Positions 39,858 through 48,158 are shown, numbered from the stretch's first letter. The stretch is DNA of 64,000 nt from Flavisolibacter longurius (GCA_014163555.1 JACJGO010000003.1:186001-250000), one strand, 5' to 3'. Numbers and translations are program-made. The notes: generated from the sequence alone by a model not told the origin.

Positions 39858-41273
39858 ATGAAATCAGACCCGCATGAAGATAAAGACAGTCTATACGAAC
39901 TTTTAAAGATCTACAATAACCTGCGCAACGGAACCGGTGGATTTATAGATGAAGAAAAGTTTGAGAGGGTAATTGACTATTACGACGAAAAGGAAGAGCT
40001 TAGTAAGGCTTTAGAGGCTGCAGAAACCGCCCTGGACTATTTTCCCTTTTCAGCTTCTCTTCTGATTAAAAAAGCTGACCTCCTTCTGGCTACCCGTAAA
40101 TACAACCAGGCACTGGAAACGCTGGAAAAAGCCGAATTGTTTGATTCCCGCGACATCAACCTCTATATTCTGAAAACAGATGTTTACCTGGCCTTGGATA
40201 AGCAGGAAAAGGCCGTGGAGTTGCTGGAAGATGCCATTCAAAATTTTGAAGGAGAGGAAAAAATTGAACTTCTGTTTGAACTGGCCGATGTGTATGATGA
40301 TTACGAAGAGTTCGACAAAGTGTTCGATTGCCTGAAGGTGATCCTGGAAGAAGACCCCACAAACGAGGAAGCGCTATATAAAATCTGCTTCTGGACCGAT
40401 TTTACCGGCCGTAATGAAGAAAGCATTCGCCTGCACCGGCAGATCATTGACGAGCAGCCTTACAGCGAACTGGCCTGGTTCAACCTGGCAGCCGCATACC
40501 AGGGACTGAAACTTTACGAAAAGGCGATTGACGCCTACCAGTACGCCATCGCTATCGACGATAAATTTGATTACGCCTACCGCAACCTGGGCGATGCCTA
40601 TATCCGGCTTCGCAAATATAAAGATGCCATCGAGGCTTTGGAAAAAGTACTGGAGCTATCCAAACCAGAGGAAGTAATTTACGAGGCCATTGGCCATTGC
40701 TATGACCGGTTGAAGAACTTTGCGCAGGCCCGCTTTCACTACCGCAAGGCATCGCACCTGAATGCCGAAGACAGCAAGCTGTATTATAAGATTGCCTGTA
40801 CCTATTATAATGAAGGGCAATTTGGAAGTGCCGTGCGGCAATTGGAATCGGCGCTGAAGATCCACCGGCTGCAACATGAATACAACCTGCTGATGGGTGA
40901 ATGTAAAATGCAAATGGATCAGACCAAAGATGCCATTCACTACCTTTCTACCGCTATCCGGGTTCGGCCCAAAAATATTTCCGGCTGGGAATCCCTGATT
41001 CGCTGCCTGTACAACGCTGGCTTTTACCAGGAAGCAAGGCAGCAAACCTTGGCTGCCATCAAGCATACGCAGGCCAAACCCGTATTTATTTATTACCTGA
41101 GTGCTGTGCTGTTTGCCATGAATAAACCCAAGGAAGCATTGCTTTTCCTGGAAAAAGGCTTGCTGGCATCGCCCAAAGGTGTAAAAAAGTTCGTTCAGCT
41201 CAACCCTTCCATCTTGCAAAAGCCGCAAGTGGTGGACATGATTGGCCGCTATAAACGAAATCGGCCGCAGTAA
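39858..41273 (+). CDS. tetratricopeptide repeat protein, 471 residues
   Basis: A soluble protein made of about ten TPR units, e.g. ASLLIKKADLLLATRKYNQALETLEKAE, YAYRNLGDAYIRLRKYKDAIEALEKVLEL and KPVFIYYLSAVLFAMNKPKEALLFLEKGL, with the W/L/G/Y/A/F/A/P periodicity. No signal peptide or membrane segment, so it is a cytoplasmic scaffold or regulator. Such proteins are common in Bacteroidota and often lie beside biosynthetic genes. It precedes the phosphosulfolactate synthase-like gene by 46 bases. Confidence 0.88.
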   Translation: MKSDPHEDKDSLYELLKIYNNLRNGTGGFIDEEKFERVIDYYDEKEELSKALEAAETALDYFPFSASLLIKKADLLLATRKYNQALETLEKAELFDSRDINLYILKTDVYLALDKQEKAVELLEDAIQNFEGEEKIELLFELADVYDDYEEFDKVFDCLKVILEEDPTNEEALYKICFWTDFTGRNEESIRLHRQIIDEQPYSELAWFNLAAAYQGLKLYEKAIDAYQYAIAIDDKFDYAYRNLGDAYIRLRKYKDAIEALEKVLELSKPEEVIYEAIGHCYDRLKNFAQARFHYRKASHLNAEDSKLYYKIACTYYNEGQFGSAVRQLESALKIHRLQHEYNLLMGECKMQMDQTKDAIHYLSTAIRVRPKNISGWESLIRCLYNAGFYQEARQQTLAAIKHTQAKPVFIYYLSAVLFAMNKPKEALLFLEKGLLASPKGVKKFVQLNPSILQKPQVVDMIGRYKRNRPQ

Positions 41274-41287
41274 ACCGATTACTTCCC

Positions 41288-41295
41288 TATTTTTG
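41288..41295 (+). promoter_or_regulatory. -7 promoter element
   Basis: TATTTTTG fits TAnnTTTG, 24 bases before ATG 41320. Confidence 0.55.
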
Positions 41296-41319
41296 CCGGC
41301 AATTTTAATTGACTGTTGA

Positions 41320-42093
41320 ATGAATTTTAATCTGTCGCAAATCCCCGATCGCTTACAAAAGCCACGCAAAGCAGGTCTCACCATGGTTATGGACAAAGGC
41401 CTGAGCGTAGAAGAGGCCAAAAACTTTTTAAGCGTTTCGCACCCGCATGTTGACATCATTAAATTGGGCTTTGGCACTTCATTCGTGACACCCAATCTCC
41501 GTGAAAAACTCGAAGTTTACCGCTCTTACGACCTGCCGATCTACTTTGGCGGAACCCTTTTCGAAGCGTTTCTGATTCGTAACCAGTTTGAAGATTATAT
41601 CACCGTATGTAAAGAATTTGGTGTGAGTTATATGGAAGTCAGCGATGGTTCCATTGATATTCCGCACGCCGAAAAATGCGGTTATATCGAAAAACTGACA
41701 CAGTATGGTATTGTGCTGAGCGAAGTCGGTAGCAAAGACGCTGCTCATATTATTCCTCCGTATAAATGGATTGAACTGATGCGGGCCGAACTCAGCGCCG
41801 GCGCCAGTTATGTTATTGCGGAAGCCCGTGAAGCCGGTAACGTTGGTATCTACCGCGGCAGCGGCGAGGTGCGGGAAGGTCTTGTGCAGGAAATCCTGAC
41901 GCAAATCCCCGCAGAAAAAATCATCTGGGAAGCCCCGCAAAAAGCACAGCAGCTCTACTTTATCGAACTGATTGGCTGCAACGTAAACCTCGGTAACATT
42001 GCACCTACAGAAGTGATTCCGCTGGAAGCCATGCGGATTGGTTTGCGTGGCGATACCTTCCACCTTTTCCTGAACAAAGAAGCTGTAAAATGA
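41320..42093 (+). CDS. comA: phosphosulfolactate synthase-like (ComA family)
   Basis: A 257-residue TIM-barrel enzyme that in methanogens joins sulfite to phosphoenolpyruvate. GLTMVMDKGLSVEEAKNFL, VDIIKLGFGTSF, YFGGTLFEAFLIRNQ, VSYMEVSDGSIDIP, VLSEVGSKDAAHIIPPYKWIELM, VIAEAREAGNVGIY and IIWEAPQKAQQLYFIELIG are the ComA motifs. Bacteria with this gene do not make coenzyme M; in Bacteroidota the product may feed sulfonolipid synthesis, but that link is inference. It overlaps aroE (ATGA). Confidence 0.85.
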   Translation: MNFNLSQIPDRLQKPRKAGLTMVMDKGLSVEEAKNFLSVSHPHVDIIKLGFGTSFVTPNLREKLEVYRSYDLPIYFGGTLFEAFLIRNQFEDYITVCKEFGVSYMEVSDGSIDIPHAEKCGYIEKLTQYGIVLSEVGSKDAAHIIPPYKWIELMRAELSAGASYVIAEAREAGNVGIYRGSGEVREGLVQEILTQIPAEKIIWEAPQKAQQLYFIELIGCNVNLGNIAPTEVIPLEAMRIGLRGDTFHLFLNKEAVK

Positions 42094-42821
42094 GGCGTTA
42101 TGGCCTGGTAGGTCGCACGTTAAAACATTCGTTTTCGCAAACGTATTTCACCGGGAAATTCAAATCGTCCGGCATTGAAGATGCTGTGTACGAAAACTTT
42201 GAGCTTCCCACCATTGATGCATTTTCTACCTTACTGACTGCACATCCCGATTTAAAAGGGCTCAACGTGACCATTCCTTACAAGGAAGACGTCCTGCCTT
42301 TTCTCAGCAGCATGAACGAAGTGGTAAAGAAGATCGGCGCCTGCAATTGCATTAAGATTGCCGATGGAAACTTGGCCGGCTTCAATACCGATGTGGTGGG
42401 TTTTCGCCAATCGCTGGAACCGAAACTAGAATCGCATCATCATAAAGCTCTGGTGCTGGGTACGGGTGGTGCTGCCAAAGCCATCTGGTATGTTTTGGAT
42501 GAATTGGGAATCGACTACAAAAAAGTAAGCCGCAACAAAACAGGTGCTGATCTTACATATGAAGAAGTAACGCCACAGGTTTTGAATGAACACTTGCTGG
42601 TCATCAATACCACACCATTGGGTATGTATCCCAATACCAATGCTGCTCCGGCGCTGCCGTATGAAGCTATCAGCGCCAGCCATTTTTTGTTTGATATTGT
42701 GTACAATCCTGAAAAAACGGTTTTCCTGGAAAAAGGCGAAGGCCAGGGCGCACAAATCTCCAACGGTTACGAAATGCTGATTGGCCAGGCAGAAGAAAGC
42801 TGGCGCATCTGGAATAGTTAG
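42090..42821 (+). CDS. aroE: shikimate dehydrogenase
   Basis: A 243-residue NADP-dependent enzyme of aromatic amino acid synthesis. YGLVGRTLKHSFSQTYF binds shikimate, K65 in NVTIPYKEDV is the catalytic lysine, NTDVVGF carries the partner aspartate, VLGTGGAAKAIWYVL is the NADP loop, and LLVINTTPLGM and NGYEMLIGQ complete the family. Slightly short, as in Bacteroidota. Start overlaps the comA-like stop by four bases. Confidence 0.94.
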   Translation: MRRYGLVGRTLKHSFSQTYFTGKFKSSGIEDAVYENFELPTIDAFSTLLTAHPDLKGLNVTIPYKEDVLPFLSSMNEVVKKIGACNCIKIADGNLAGFNTDVVGFRQSLEPKLESHHHKALVLGTGGAAKAIWYVLDELGIDYKKVSRNKTGADLTYEEVTPQVLNEHLLVINTTPLGMYPNTNAAPALPYEAISASHFLFDIVYNPEKTVFLEKGEGQGAQISNGYEMLIGQAEESWRIWNS

Positions 42822-42828
42822 GAGAGAA

Positions 42829-42860
42829 GATATTGGGATATTCTGATAGTAAGATATTAA
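42829..42860. repeat. octamer array (GATATTNN)
   Basis: Four contiguous 8-base units: GATATTGG, GATATTCT, GATAGTAA, GATATTAA, 7 bases after the aroE stop and just before a terminator stem. Confidence 0.8.
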
Positions 42861-42892
42861 AAGAGGCATTCATTATGAACACCTCTTTCCTT
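42859..42892 (+). terminator. terminator after aroE
   Basis: AAAAGAGG and CCTCTTT flank a 15-base loop with a weak inner ATTCAT/ATGAAC pairing, followed by CCTTTTAT. Moderately strong; also faces the convergent thioesterase gene. Confidence 0.6.
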
Positions 42893-42917
42893 TTATACGT
42901 ATAATTGTCTATCGATA

Positions 42918-43343
42918 TTATCCGACCAAGTTCCGGAAAACTTCATCCGGTACGGCCGCAACTTTTCTCTTTTTGTAATCAAAACAAACCATCCCTGTTT
43001 TGGCAACCGCCACAACAGTTTCTGTTTCACCTTTCACCAGTTTGTAATAAAGGTCAAAACCAATTTTTGAAAAATCACCGGCAGCCACAAAAGCGGTCAG
43101 CACATCACCATAAAACGCTTCGGCCTTAAACTCGATCGCCACATCGGCCATGATTAACCCAACACCGGTAAGGTCCAATTCAGAATAGCCGGCTGCCTTT
43201 AGAAACTGCATTCTTGCCTCGTGCAAAAGACCCAACACAGCATCATTGCCCAGGTGATTACCATAATTAATATCGGTAATGCGAACCGGAAGATGTGTGA
43301 AAAATTGGAAATTTTCCGGAAGGGAAAGTTTGATTCTTGCCAT
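42918..43343 (-). CDS. hotdog-fold acyl-CoA thioesterase
   Basis: A 141-residue 4-hydroxybenzoyl-CoA thioesterase/YbgC-type protein. VRITDINYGNHLGNDAVLGLLHEARMQFLKAAGY has the Asp/Asn-His signature of the active site helix, and VAIEFKAEAFYGDVLTAFVAAGDFSKIGFDLYYKLV the strands. ATG 43343 used; an in-frame TTG two codons upstream is rejected. Substrate unknown. Convergent with aroE, and directly downstream of the anti-sigma-like gene by 17 bases. Confidence 0.88.
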   Translation of the reverse strand: MARIKLSLPENFQFFTHLPVRITDINYGNHLGNDAVLGLLHEARMQFLKAAGYSELDLTGVGLIMADVAIEFKAEAFYGDVLTAFVAAGDFSKIGFDLYYKLVKGETETVVAVAKTGMVCFDYKKRKVAAVPDEVFRNLVG

Positions 43344-43360
43344 GGCCAAGGTTACAGCTT

Positions 43361-44089
43361 TTACTGCAATTGCTGCAACATTTCAAGGATGCCGGTAAAG
43401 TCGGTTGTCATGGCTTTAGCCGCCATTTTTTGCCGCAATTCCTTTAAGCGTTGTTTGCATTGCCGGTCGCTGTCCTGGCAATTTATATAGGTTTCCATTT
43501 TACGGGAAACCCGCATTACTTTCCCATTGCCATCACTATACGTAACATAGTTACTTTGTAACGCATTTATTGGTACGGTGGAAAAACTGCGTTTGCCGGT
43601 GAGGGATGTAGGTCGTTGCGTTTGCGACCCTGCCAGGCTATTTTGATTATTGTCGTCTGTAGCTGATTCGTTGGTATTGAACTGTTGCCCCGAATTGTTT
43701 TCATTTCCGGTAGGGTCTGTACCGGCTGTAACCGGAATATTGGCTGACGGCACTGCTGTTGTGCCTTCAGTTTCCAAGGCACCGGCTTCGGTGCGTTCGG
43801 TGGTGAGGGTAACCGTAACCAGGATAATAGCAATGATGCTGGCGGCAGCAATGTAGCGAATTGGTTTACTCAGGCGCCGGTGCAGCGGAACAATCTTGGC
43901 TTCTTTTTCTACAGTCAATGCCTGCTGTTCTATTTTTTGCCAGTTGGAAGCCGGAGGTGTTTCTTCGTAAGCATACAGTCGTGGTGCAAACGATTCCTCA
44001 GCATCGAGAGCACTGGCAATCTTGTCCCAGGCCTCTGCGGGAGGATCGGGACTGAATTGCTGCAGTTTGTTCTGAAGATCGTTGTTCAT
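43361..44089 (-). CDS. membrane-anchored anti-sigma-factor-like protein
   Basis: A 242-residue protein with a cytoplasmic part (about 1-78; NNDLQNKLQQFSPDPPAEAWDKIASALD, repeated SNWQKIEQQ), one membrane helix (YIAAASIIAIILVTVTL, about 79-95) and a periplasmic low-complexity and C-terminal helical region with KMETYINCQDSDRQCKQRL. It is translated 2 bases after the ECF sigma gene, the position of a cognate anti-sigma factor. It lacks a clear zinc anti-sigma motif, so the role rests on context and topology. Confidence 0.65.
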   Translation of the reverse strand: MNNDLQNKLQQFSPDPPAEAWDKIASALDAEESFAPRLYAYEETPPASNWQKIEQQALTVEKEAKIVPLHRRLSKPIRYIAAASIIAIILVTVTLTTERTEAGALETEGTTAVPSANIPVTAGTDPTGNENNSGQQFNTNESATDDNNQNSLAGSQTQRPTSLTGKRSFSTVPINALQSNYVTYSDGNGKVMRVSRKMETYINCQDSDRQCKQRLKELRQKMAAKAMTTDFTGILEMLQQLQ

Positions 44090-44091
44090 GA

Positions 44092-44661
44092 CTATGGCAT
44101 TTGTTTTCGTTTATCAATGTAGGTCTTCACCATTTCCTGCAATATTTGTTTTGCCCGGGATAGCTGCGACTTACTCGTGCCTTCACTGATGCCAAGCATT
44201 TCTGCAATTTGCTTGTGTGTGTAGCCTTCTACCACATACATGTTAAAGACCGTTCGGTAGCCGGGTGAAAGTTGTTGCACCAGGTTGATGATATCTTTTT
44301 CAGCCAGGCTGTCCAGCACAGAGAGATATTTTCCTTCTACCGTATTTTCCTCATGTTCAGTGATTGGTTGCAGGTAGGTCTTTTTGCGGTAGTATTCAAT
44401 GGCCGTGTTAACGAAAATGCGTCGTACCCATCCTTCAAACGAACCTTCTCCCCGGTACGATGCTATTTTGCGAAAGACTTTAATAAAACCTTCCTGCAAA
44501 ATATCTTCCGCTTCCTCGGCATTGCCGGCATACCGCAAGCATACCCCATACATCTTTGGTGCAAACCGGTTGTACAACTCCCGTTGCATCTTCCGGTCAC
44601 CCCTGATGCATCCTGAAACTAAGTCGGTTTCACTGATTGATTGGTTGCTTCCGGTATTCAA
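44092..44661 (-). CDS. ECF RNA polymerase sigma factor (TTG start)
   Basis: A 189-residue sigma-70 family ECF factor. Region 2 is LYNRFAPKMYGVCLRYAGNAEEAEDILQEGFIKVF...SFEGWVRRIFVNTAIEYYRK, region 4 is LSPGYRTVFNMYVVEGYTHKQIAEMLGISEGTSKSQLSRAKQ. There is no ATG before region 2. The TTG at 44661 is the best start: it overlaps the rdgB stop as TTGA and AAAGGAAA lies just before it. The alternative frame to 44856 runs inside rdgB and is not credible. The operon is rdgB, sigma, anti-sigma. Confidence 0.88.
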   Translation of the reverse strand: MNTGSNQSISETDLVSGCIRGDRKMQRELYNRFAPKMYGVCLRYAGNAEEAEDILQEGFIKVFRKIASYRGEGSFEGWVRRIFVNTAIEYYRKKTYLQPITEHEENTVEGKYLSVLDSLAEKDIINLVQQLSPGYRTVFNMYVVEGYTHKQIAEMLGISEGTSKSQLSRAKQILQEMVKTYIDKRKQMP

Positions 44662-45254
44662 ATTTCCTTTTTTGTTTTGTTCAGATTGTTCAAAAATAAA
44701 ACCAATTGGGCAACAGCCTTGCTGCGGTGACTGTACCTGTTTTTTTCTTCCAGGCTCATCTCCGCAAATGTTTTGTCGGCACCATCCGGCACAAACACCG
44801 GATCGTAGCCAAAGCCTTCCGTACCTTTTTGTGTTGCAAGAATTCTGCCTTGGCATGCACCTTCAAAAAAATGTTCCGCACCATCAAGGATAAGGCAGAT
44901 GACCGTTCTGAACTGTGCCCTTCTGTCTTCCTTACCTTGCAGGTTATGCAATAATTTTTCTATGTTTTGAGCAAACGATTTGTCTTCACCGGCATAGCGG
45001 GCACTGCGTACACCGGGTTCCCCGTTCAGGGCAAAAACTTCCAGACCCGTGTCTTCGCTAAAACAATTTGTGCCTCTTAGTTGATAGATAGTAACCGCTT
45101 TTTCCCTGGCATTTTCCTGCAGGGTTGGGTGTGGTTCCGGAATGTCGATATCAATCCCTGCCTCCTTTAGTGTAAGCACTTCGAATTGGGGTGGAAGTAC
45201 AGCGTTGATTTCGTCGGCTTTGTGTTGATTGTTGGTAGCAAAAATCAGGTTCAT
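44658..45254 (-). CDS. rdgB: non-canonical purine NTP pyrophosphatase (dITP/XTP)
   Basis: A 198-residue house-cleaning enzyme of the Ham1 family. LIFATNNQHKADEIN, TLQENAREKA, FSEDTGLEVFALNGEPGVRSARYAGE, GFGYDPVFVPDGADKTFAEMSLEEKNRYSHRSKA are the consecutive substrate and metal-binding motifs. Its stop overlaps the TTG of the sigma gene. It follows the hypothetical gene at 45264 by 9 bases. Confidence 0.95.
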   Translation of the reverse strand: MNLIFATNNQHKADEINAVLPPQFEVLTLKEAGIDIDIPEPHPTLQENAREKAVTIYQLRGTNCFSEDTGLEVFALNGEPGVRSARYAGEDKSFAQNIEKLLHNLQGKEDRRAQFRTVICLILDGAEHFFEGACQGRILATQKGTEGFGYDPVFVPDGADKTFAEMSLEEKNRYSHRSKAVAQLVLFLNNLNKTKKEI

Positions 45255-45263
45255 GTAAATAGC

Positions 45264-45752
45264 TTAAATACCAAATAGTTGTTTCAGGGCAACCCATAGC
45301 TGGCCTTTTGCTTCTTTCGACGGTTCAATGGCGCTTAAATCAGGCGCTACAACAAAGGAGCGGTCCTGTAATTTTTGAACCGAATACGGTGGTGTTTGCT
45401 CCGGCAAGCCAAACATAGCGGTGCTCACATTAAAAAGAATCACAAACCGGGCGGCCGTTTGTTCCATCATCGCACCTGCGTCCGGCTCGGATTTATTTGC
45501 GTTCACAATGGCAACGTCCATCAGGCTGAGTTGACAGGCCGTCAGCACTTTGGTTAAGAAAGATAATTCGGCATCCGGCAGGTAGGGAACATCTTCTTTG
45601 TTGACAATAATCAGAATGTTTTTGCCATTCTTGCCCAGAAAAGAAACAGGTGCCGGATTTACAGGCACGGGGGTTGCAGTACCACCAACCAAGGAATGTT
45701 GATAGAGATCAGCAACCAGTTGAGAGGGTAAAGAAATGTTATTTAAACTCAT
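45264..45752 (-). CDS. hypothetical protein, 162 residues, faint likeness to DNA polymerase III psi (HolD)
   Basis: A soluble alpha/beta protein. KNILIIVNKEDVPYLPDAELSFLTKVLTACQLSLMDVAIVN, RFVILFNVSTAMFGLPEQTPPYSVQKLQDRSFVVAPDLSAI and a C-terminal KGQLWVALKQLFGI follow the layout of HolD/uracil-glycosylase-like small folds, but I cannot confirm any homology. ATG 45752 chosen as it starts the compact domain. It heads an operon with rdgB and the sigma factor, and diverges from ilvE. Confidence 0.6.
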   Translation of the reverse strand: MSLNNISLPSQLVADLYQHSLVGGTATPVPVNPAPVSFLGKNGKNILIIVNKEDVPYLPDAELSFLTKVLTACQLSLMDVAIVNANKSEPDAGAMMEQTAARFVILFNVSTAMFGLPEQTPPYSVQKLQDRSFVVAPDLSAIEPSKEAKGQLWVALKQLFGI

Positions 45753-45814
45753 CAAACATGATTTAAGTCGCCTACTATCCACGACCTTTTTGTTTATTTG
45801 CACCGCTAAAATAA

Positions 45815-46885
45815 ATGATTATGCTTGCTACAATGGACATTACTATTAACAAGGTGGAACAAAGTAAACTGAAAGACATCAGTCTTGAGAATCTGCCCTT
45901 TGGAAAGTATTTCTCCGACCACATGCTGGAAGCGGATTATGAGGGTGGCGAATGGAAAAATGTTGAGATCAAACCCTTTCAGCCCCTGTTGCTGAGCCCT
46001 GCGGTGGCAGCCCTGCATTACGGACAGGCTATTTTCGAAGGCATCAAAGCGTATAAAAACGATGATGGCGAAGCGTTCATCTTCCGTCCGCAGGACAACT
46101 TCGAACGTTTTAATATTTCGGCTGAACGCATGGCGATGCCAAAAGTGCCGGAAGAAATTTTTATGGAGGGCATGAAGCAGTTGGTAGCCCTCGACAATGC
46201 GTGGATCCCGAAGATGGCTGACCACTCGCTCTACATCCGTCCGTTTATGTTTGCCAGCGATGAGGTGATTGGTGTTAAGCCGTCTGAGTCTTACAAATTT
46301 ATTATCCTCTTGAGCCCAACCGGTCCTTACTACAATGCCCCGCAGCGTATTTATGTGGAAGAACAATATGTACGGGCCGTGCCGGGTGGCGTGGGTTATG
46401 CCAAAGCGGCCGGTAATTATGGTGCTGCCATGTATGCCACCGCACAGGCAAAAAAGAAAGGCTATGACCAAGTGTTGTGGACCGATGCGTTTGAACATAA
46501 ATATGTGCAGGAGATCGGTACCATGAATGTGATCTTTATCATTGGTGATAAAGCCGTAACGCCAGACCTAGGACTGGGAACCATCCTGGCAGGTGTGACA
46601 CGAAACAGTACGCTCACCCTGCTGCGTGAAGCCGGTTTTACGGTGGAAGAGCGGCGGTTAAGTATCGATGAAATCATCGATGCGTACAAAGCCGGTCACC
46701 TGTTTGAAGTCTTCGGAACAGGAACGGCTGCTACCATTACATTAATTAAAGAACTGCGTTACAAAGATTTTGTAATGACGTTTGATACGGACAAATGGCG
46801 CACGGCACCTACCATCAAAAAATGGCTAAACGACATCCGCGAGGGAAGAAGAGAAGACAAGTATGGCTGGATGGTGAAAGTGTGA
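45815..46885 (+). CDS. ilvE: branched-chain amino acid aminotransferase
   Basis: A 356-residue PLP enzyme of fold type IV, BCAT2-like. PAVAALHYGQAIFEGIKAYK, PQDNFERFNISAERMAMP, LYIRPFMFASDEVIGVKPS, VGYAKAAGNYGAAM (PLP lysine region), QVLWTDAFEHKYVQEIGTMNVIF and GTGTAATITLI are the family motifs. Starts are possible at 45815, 45821 and 45833; 45815 is taken as the first ATG. It ends at a terminator after a heptamer array. Confidence 0.93.
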   Translation: MIMLATMDITINKVEQSKLKDISLENLPFGKYFSDHMLEADYEGGEWKNVEIKPFQPLLLSPAVAALHYGQAIFEGIKAYKNDDGEAFIFRPQDNFERFNISAERMAMPKVPEEIFMEGMKQLVALDNAWIPKMADHSLYIRPFMFASDEVIGVKPSESYKFIILLSPTGPYYNAPQRIYVEEQYVRAVPGGVGYAKAAGNYGAAMYATAQAKKKGYDQVLWTDAFEHKYVQEIGTMNVIFIIGDKAVTPDLGLGTILAGVTRNSTLTLLREAGFTVEERRLSIDEIIDAYKAGHLFEVFGTGTAATITLIKELRYKDFVMTFDTDKWRTAPTIKKWLNDIREGRREDKYGWMVKV

Positions 46886-46889
46886 GGGA

Positions 46890-46917
46890 CGTCAAACGGG
46901 AGACGTGAAACGATGAA
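46890..46917. repeat. degenerate heptamer array
   Basis: CGTCAAA, CGGGAGA, CGTGAAA, CGATGAA in a row, 5 bases after the ilvE stop and just before its terminator. Unit sequence is close to that of the left arm at 35593. Confidence 0.75.
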
Positions 46918-46918
46918 A

Positions 46919-46952
46919 GCAAAAGCCTGCGGTGAAGATCGCAGGCTTTTGC
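46919..46952 (+). terminator. intrinsic terminator of ilvE
   Basis: GCAAAAGCCTGCG (46919-46931) pairs perfectly with CGCAGGCTTTTGC (46940-46952), 8-base loop, then TTTTGC. Confidence 0.9.
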
Positions 46953-47064
46953 TTTTGCATCTGCAATGGAGCACATCAAAGCAGATCATAAAAAAAGTTC
47001 TGTAACAGAAGGTTGCTGCAGCCAATCAGGAATCGTGGCAAAGCAAGGGTCTGTGCATGGCGCT

Positions 47065-47097
47065 CCCTCTCCCTTCAGGAGAGGGCCGGGGGTGAGG
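47065..47097. repeat. repetitive hairpin of the CCCTCTCC...GGGGGTGAGG type
   Basis: CCCTCTCC (47065-47072) pairs with GGAGAGGG (47078-47085), 5-base loop, followed by CCGGGGGTGAGG. I recognise this as an extragenic repeat found in many unrelated bacterial genomes. It lies between ilvE and the bactofilin cluster. Confidence 0.7.
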
Positions 47098-47140
47098 TTT
47101 GAGGTGTTTTTCTCTATCTTTAGCCGGTTAAAGAATTTGT

Positions 47141-47533
47141 ATGGCGAAAATGGATGCGGGGACCACGCTGAAGCGATTGCGCAACCGCTACCGGCTGGTG
47201 GTAATGAACGACGATACCTATGAAGAGGTGGTCACTTTCAAGCTTTCCCGCTTTAGTGTGTACGTGATGTTGTCGAGTATTTTTGTTTTATTGGTAGGAT
47301 TAACGGTGGCACTGATTGTATTTACGCCGGTGAAGTATTATATTCCCGGTTACGGAAGTGCACGGATGGGCAGGGAGTACCGGCAATTAAAATATGTAAC
47401 GGATTCGCTGGACAAACAACTGTCCCTGCAAACGCAGTATATTAACTCATTAAAAAAGGTGTTTAGCGGCGATACAGAAATCAAGCTCGATACCACACAG
47501 ATATCCATTCCAAAAGAAGAAATCAACGATTAA
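47141..47533 (+). CDS. membrane protein resembling the N-terminal part of M23 peptidases
   Basis: A 130-residue protein: cytoplasmic RLRNRYRLVVMNDDTYEEVVTFKLSR, membrane helix VYVMLSSIFVLLVGLTVALIVF (about 42-63), then TPVKYYIPGYGSARMGREYRQLKYVTDSLDKQLSLQTQYINSLKKVF coiled region. This is the anchor found before the peptidase domain in Bacteroidota M23 (LytM) proteins, here without the peptidase. The bactofilin gene follows 15 bases later; bactofilin and M23 peptidase genes are often linked, so it may tether the bactofilin filament. Confidence 0.7.
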   Translation: MAKMDAGTTLKRLRNRYRLVVMNDDTYEEVVTFKLSRFSVYVMLSSIFVLLVGLTVALIVFTPVKYYIPGYGSARMGREYRQLKYVTDSLDKQLSLQTQYINSLKKVFSGDTEIKLDTTQISIPKEEIND

Positions 47534-47548
47534 AACCAAACCTCTCCT

Positions 47549-47962
47549 ATGTTTAACAAAGACAAAAACACACAAACAGAAAAAACAGCTTCTGCCAGCG
47601 CCACGCTTATCAGTGCCGGTACTACCGTACAGGGCGATTTAAAAAGCCAGAGTGATCTTCGCATCGACGGTACCATTCATGGTAATGTCAGTTGCGGAGC
47701 AAAAGTCGTCATCGGACCATCCGGTTTTGTGGAAGGCAATATTGAAGGGGCGCATGCCGACATTTCGGGTCGCCTGGTAGGTAATGTTGTTGCCAAAGAA
47801 ATGGTGCAGCTTCGTACCAAGTGTCAGGTGCATGGCAATGTTACGGCTGCCAGCCTGCAGATTGAAGCCGGCGCCATCTTTAACGGGCAAAGCCAAATGG
47901 GCAATGTAGGCAGCGTGGTGGTAATGAAGGAAGGGGAACAACTGCATGCCAAGGCAAAATAA
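47549..47962 (+). CDS. bactofilin (polymer-forming cytoskeletal protein)
   Basis: A 137-residue beta-helix protein that assembles into filaments at the membrane. TLISAGTTVQGDLKSQSDLRIDGTIHGNVSCGAKVVIGPSGFVEGNIEGAHADISGRLVGNVVAKEMVQL shows the six-residue beta-helix periodicity of the DUF583 domain. The N-terminal tail is polar, the C-terminal GEQLHAKAK short. It lies between the M23-anchor-like gene and atpZ, with atpZ overlapping its end by 17 bases. Confidence 0.92.
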   Translation: MFNKDKNTQTEKTASASATLISAGTTVQGDLKSQSDLRIDGTIHGNVSCGAKVVIGPSGFVEGNIEGAHADISGRLVGNVVAKEMVQLRTKCQVHGNVTAASLQIEAGAIFNGQSQMGNVGSVVVMKEGEQLHAKAK

Positions 47963-48158
47963 TTCTTCCAATGATTTGTTACGCTATGCCGGGCTGGGAG
48001 CGCAGATCCTGGTTTCCATCGGCATTGCCGTTTTTGTGGGACTGAAAGCCGACAGGTGGCTGAATATTTCTTTTCCGCTGCTGGTGTGGCTCTTGCCCCT
48101 ATTGGTAGTAAGTGCGATGATTTATAAACTGATCAAAGAAACAGGAACGAAAAAATGA
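47946..48158 (+). CDS. AtpZ/AtpI-family membrane protein
   Basis: A 70-residue protein with two membrane helices (LGAQILVSIGIAVFVGLKADRWL and FPLLVWLLPLLVVSAMIYKLI) joined by a short loop, as in AtpZ, a subunit linked to F-type ATP synthase assembly and Mg/Ca transport. It overlaps the bactofilin stop and the next gene start (ATGA). In related genomes atpB usually follows; here a second membrane protein and a SprT-like gene follow instead. Confidence 0.82.
   Translation: MPRQNNSSNDLLRYAGLGAQILVSIGIAVFVGLKADRWLNISFPLLVWLLPLLVVSAMIYKLIKETGTKK

Noticed and set aside
44662-44856. N-terminal extension of the sigma factor
   Set aside because: It runs inside rdgB in another frame and encodes a Cys/Arg-rich sequence unlike any sigma factor.
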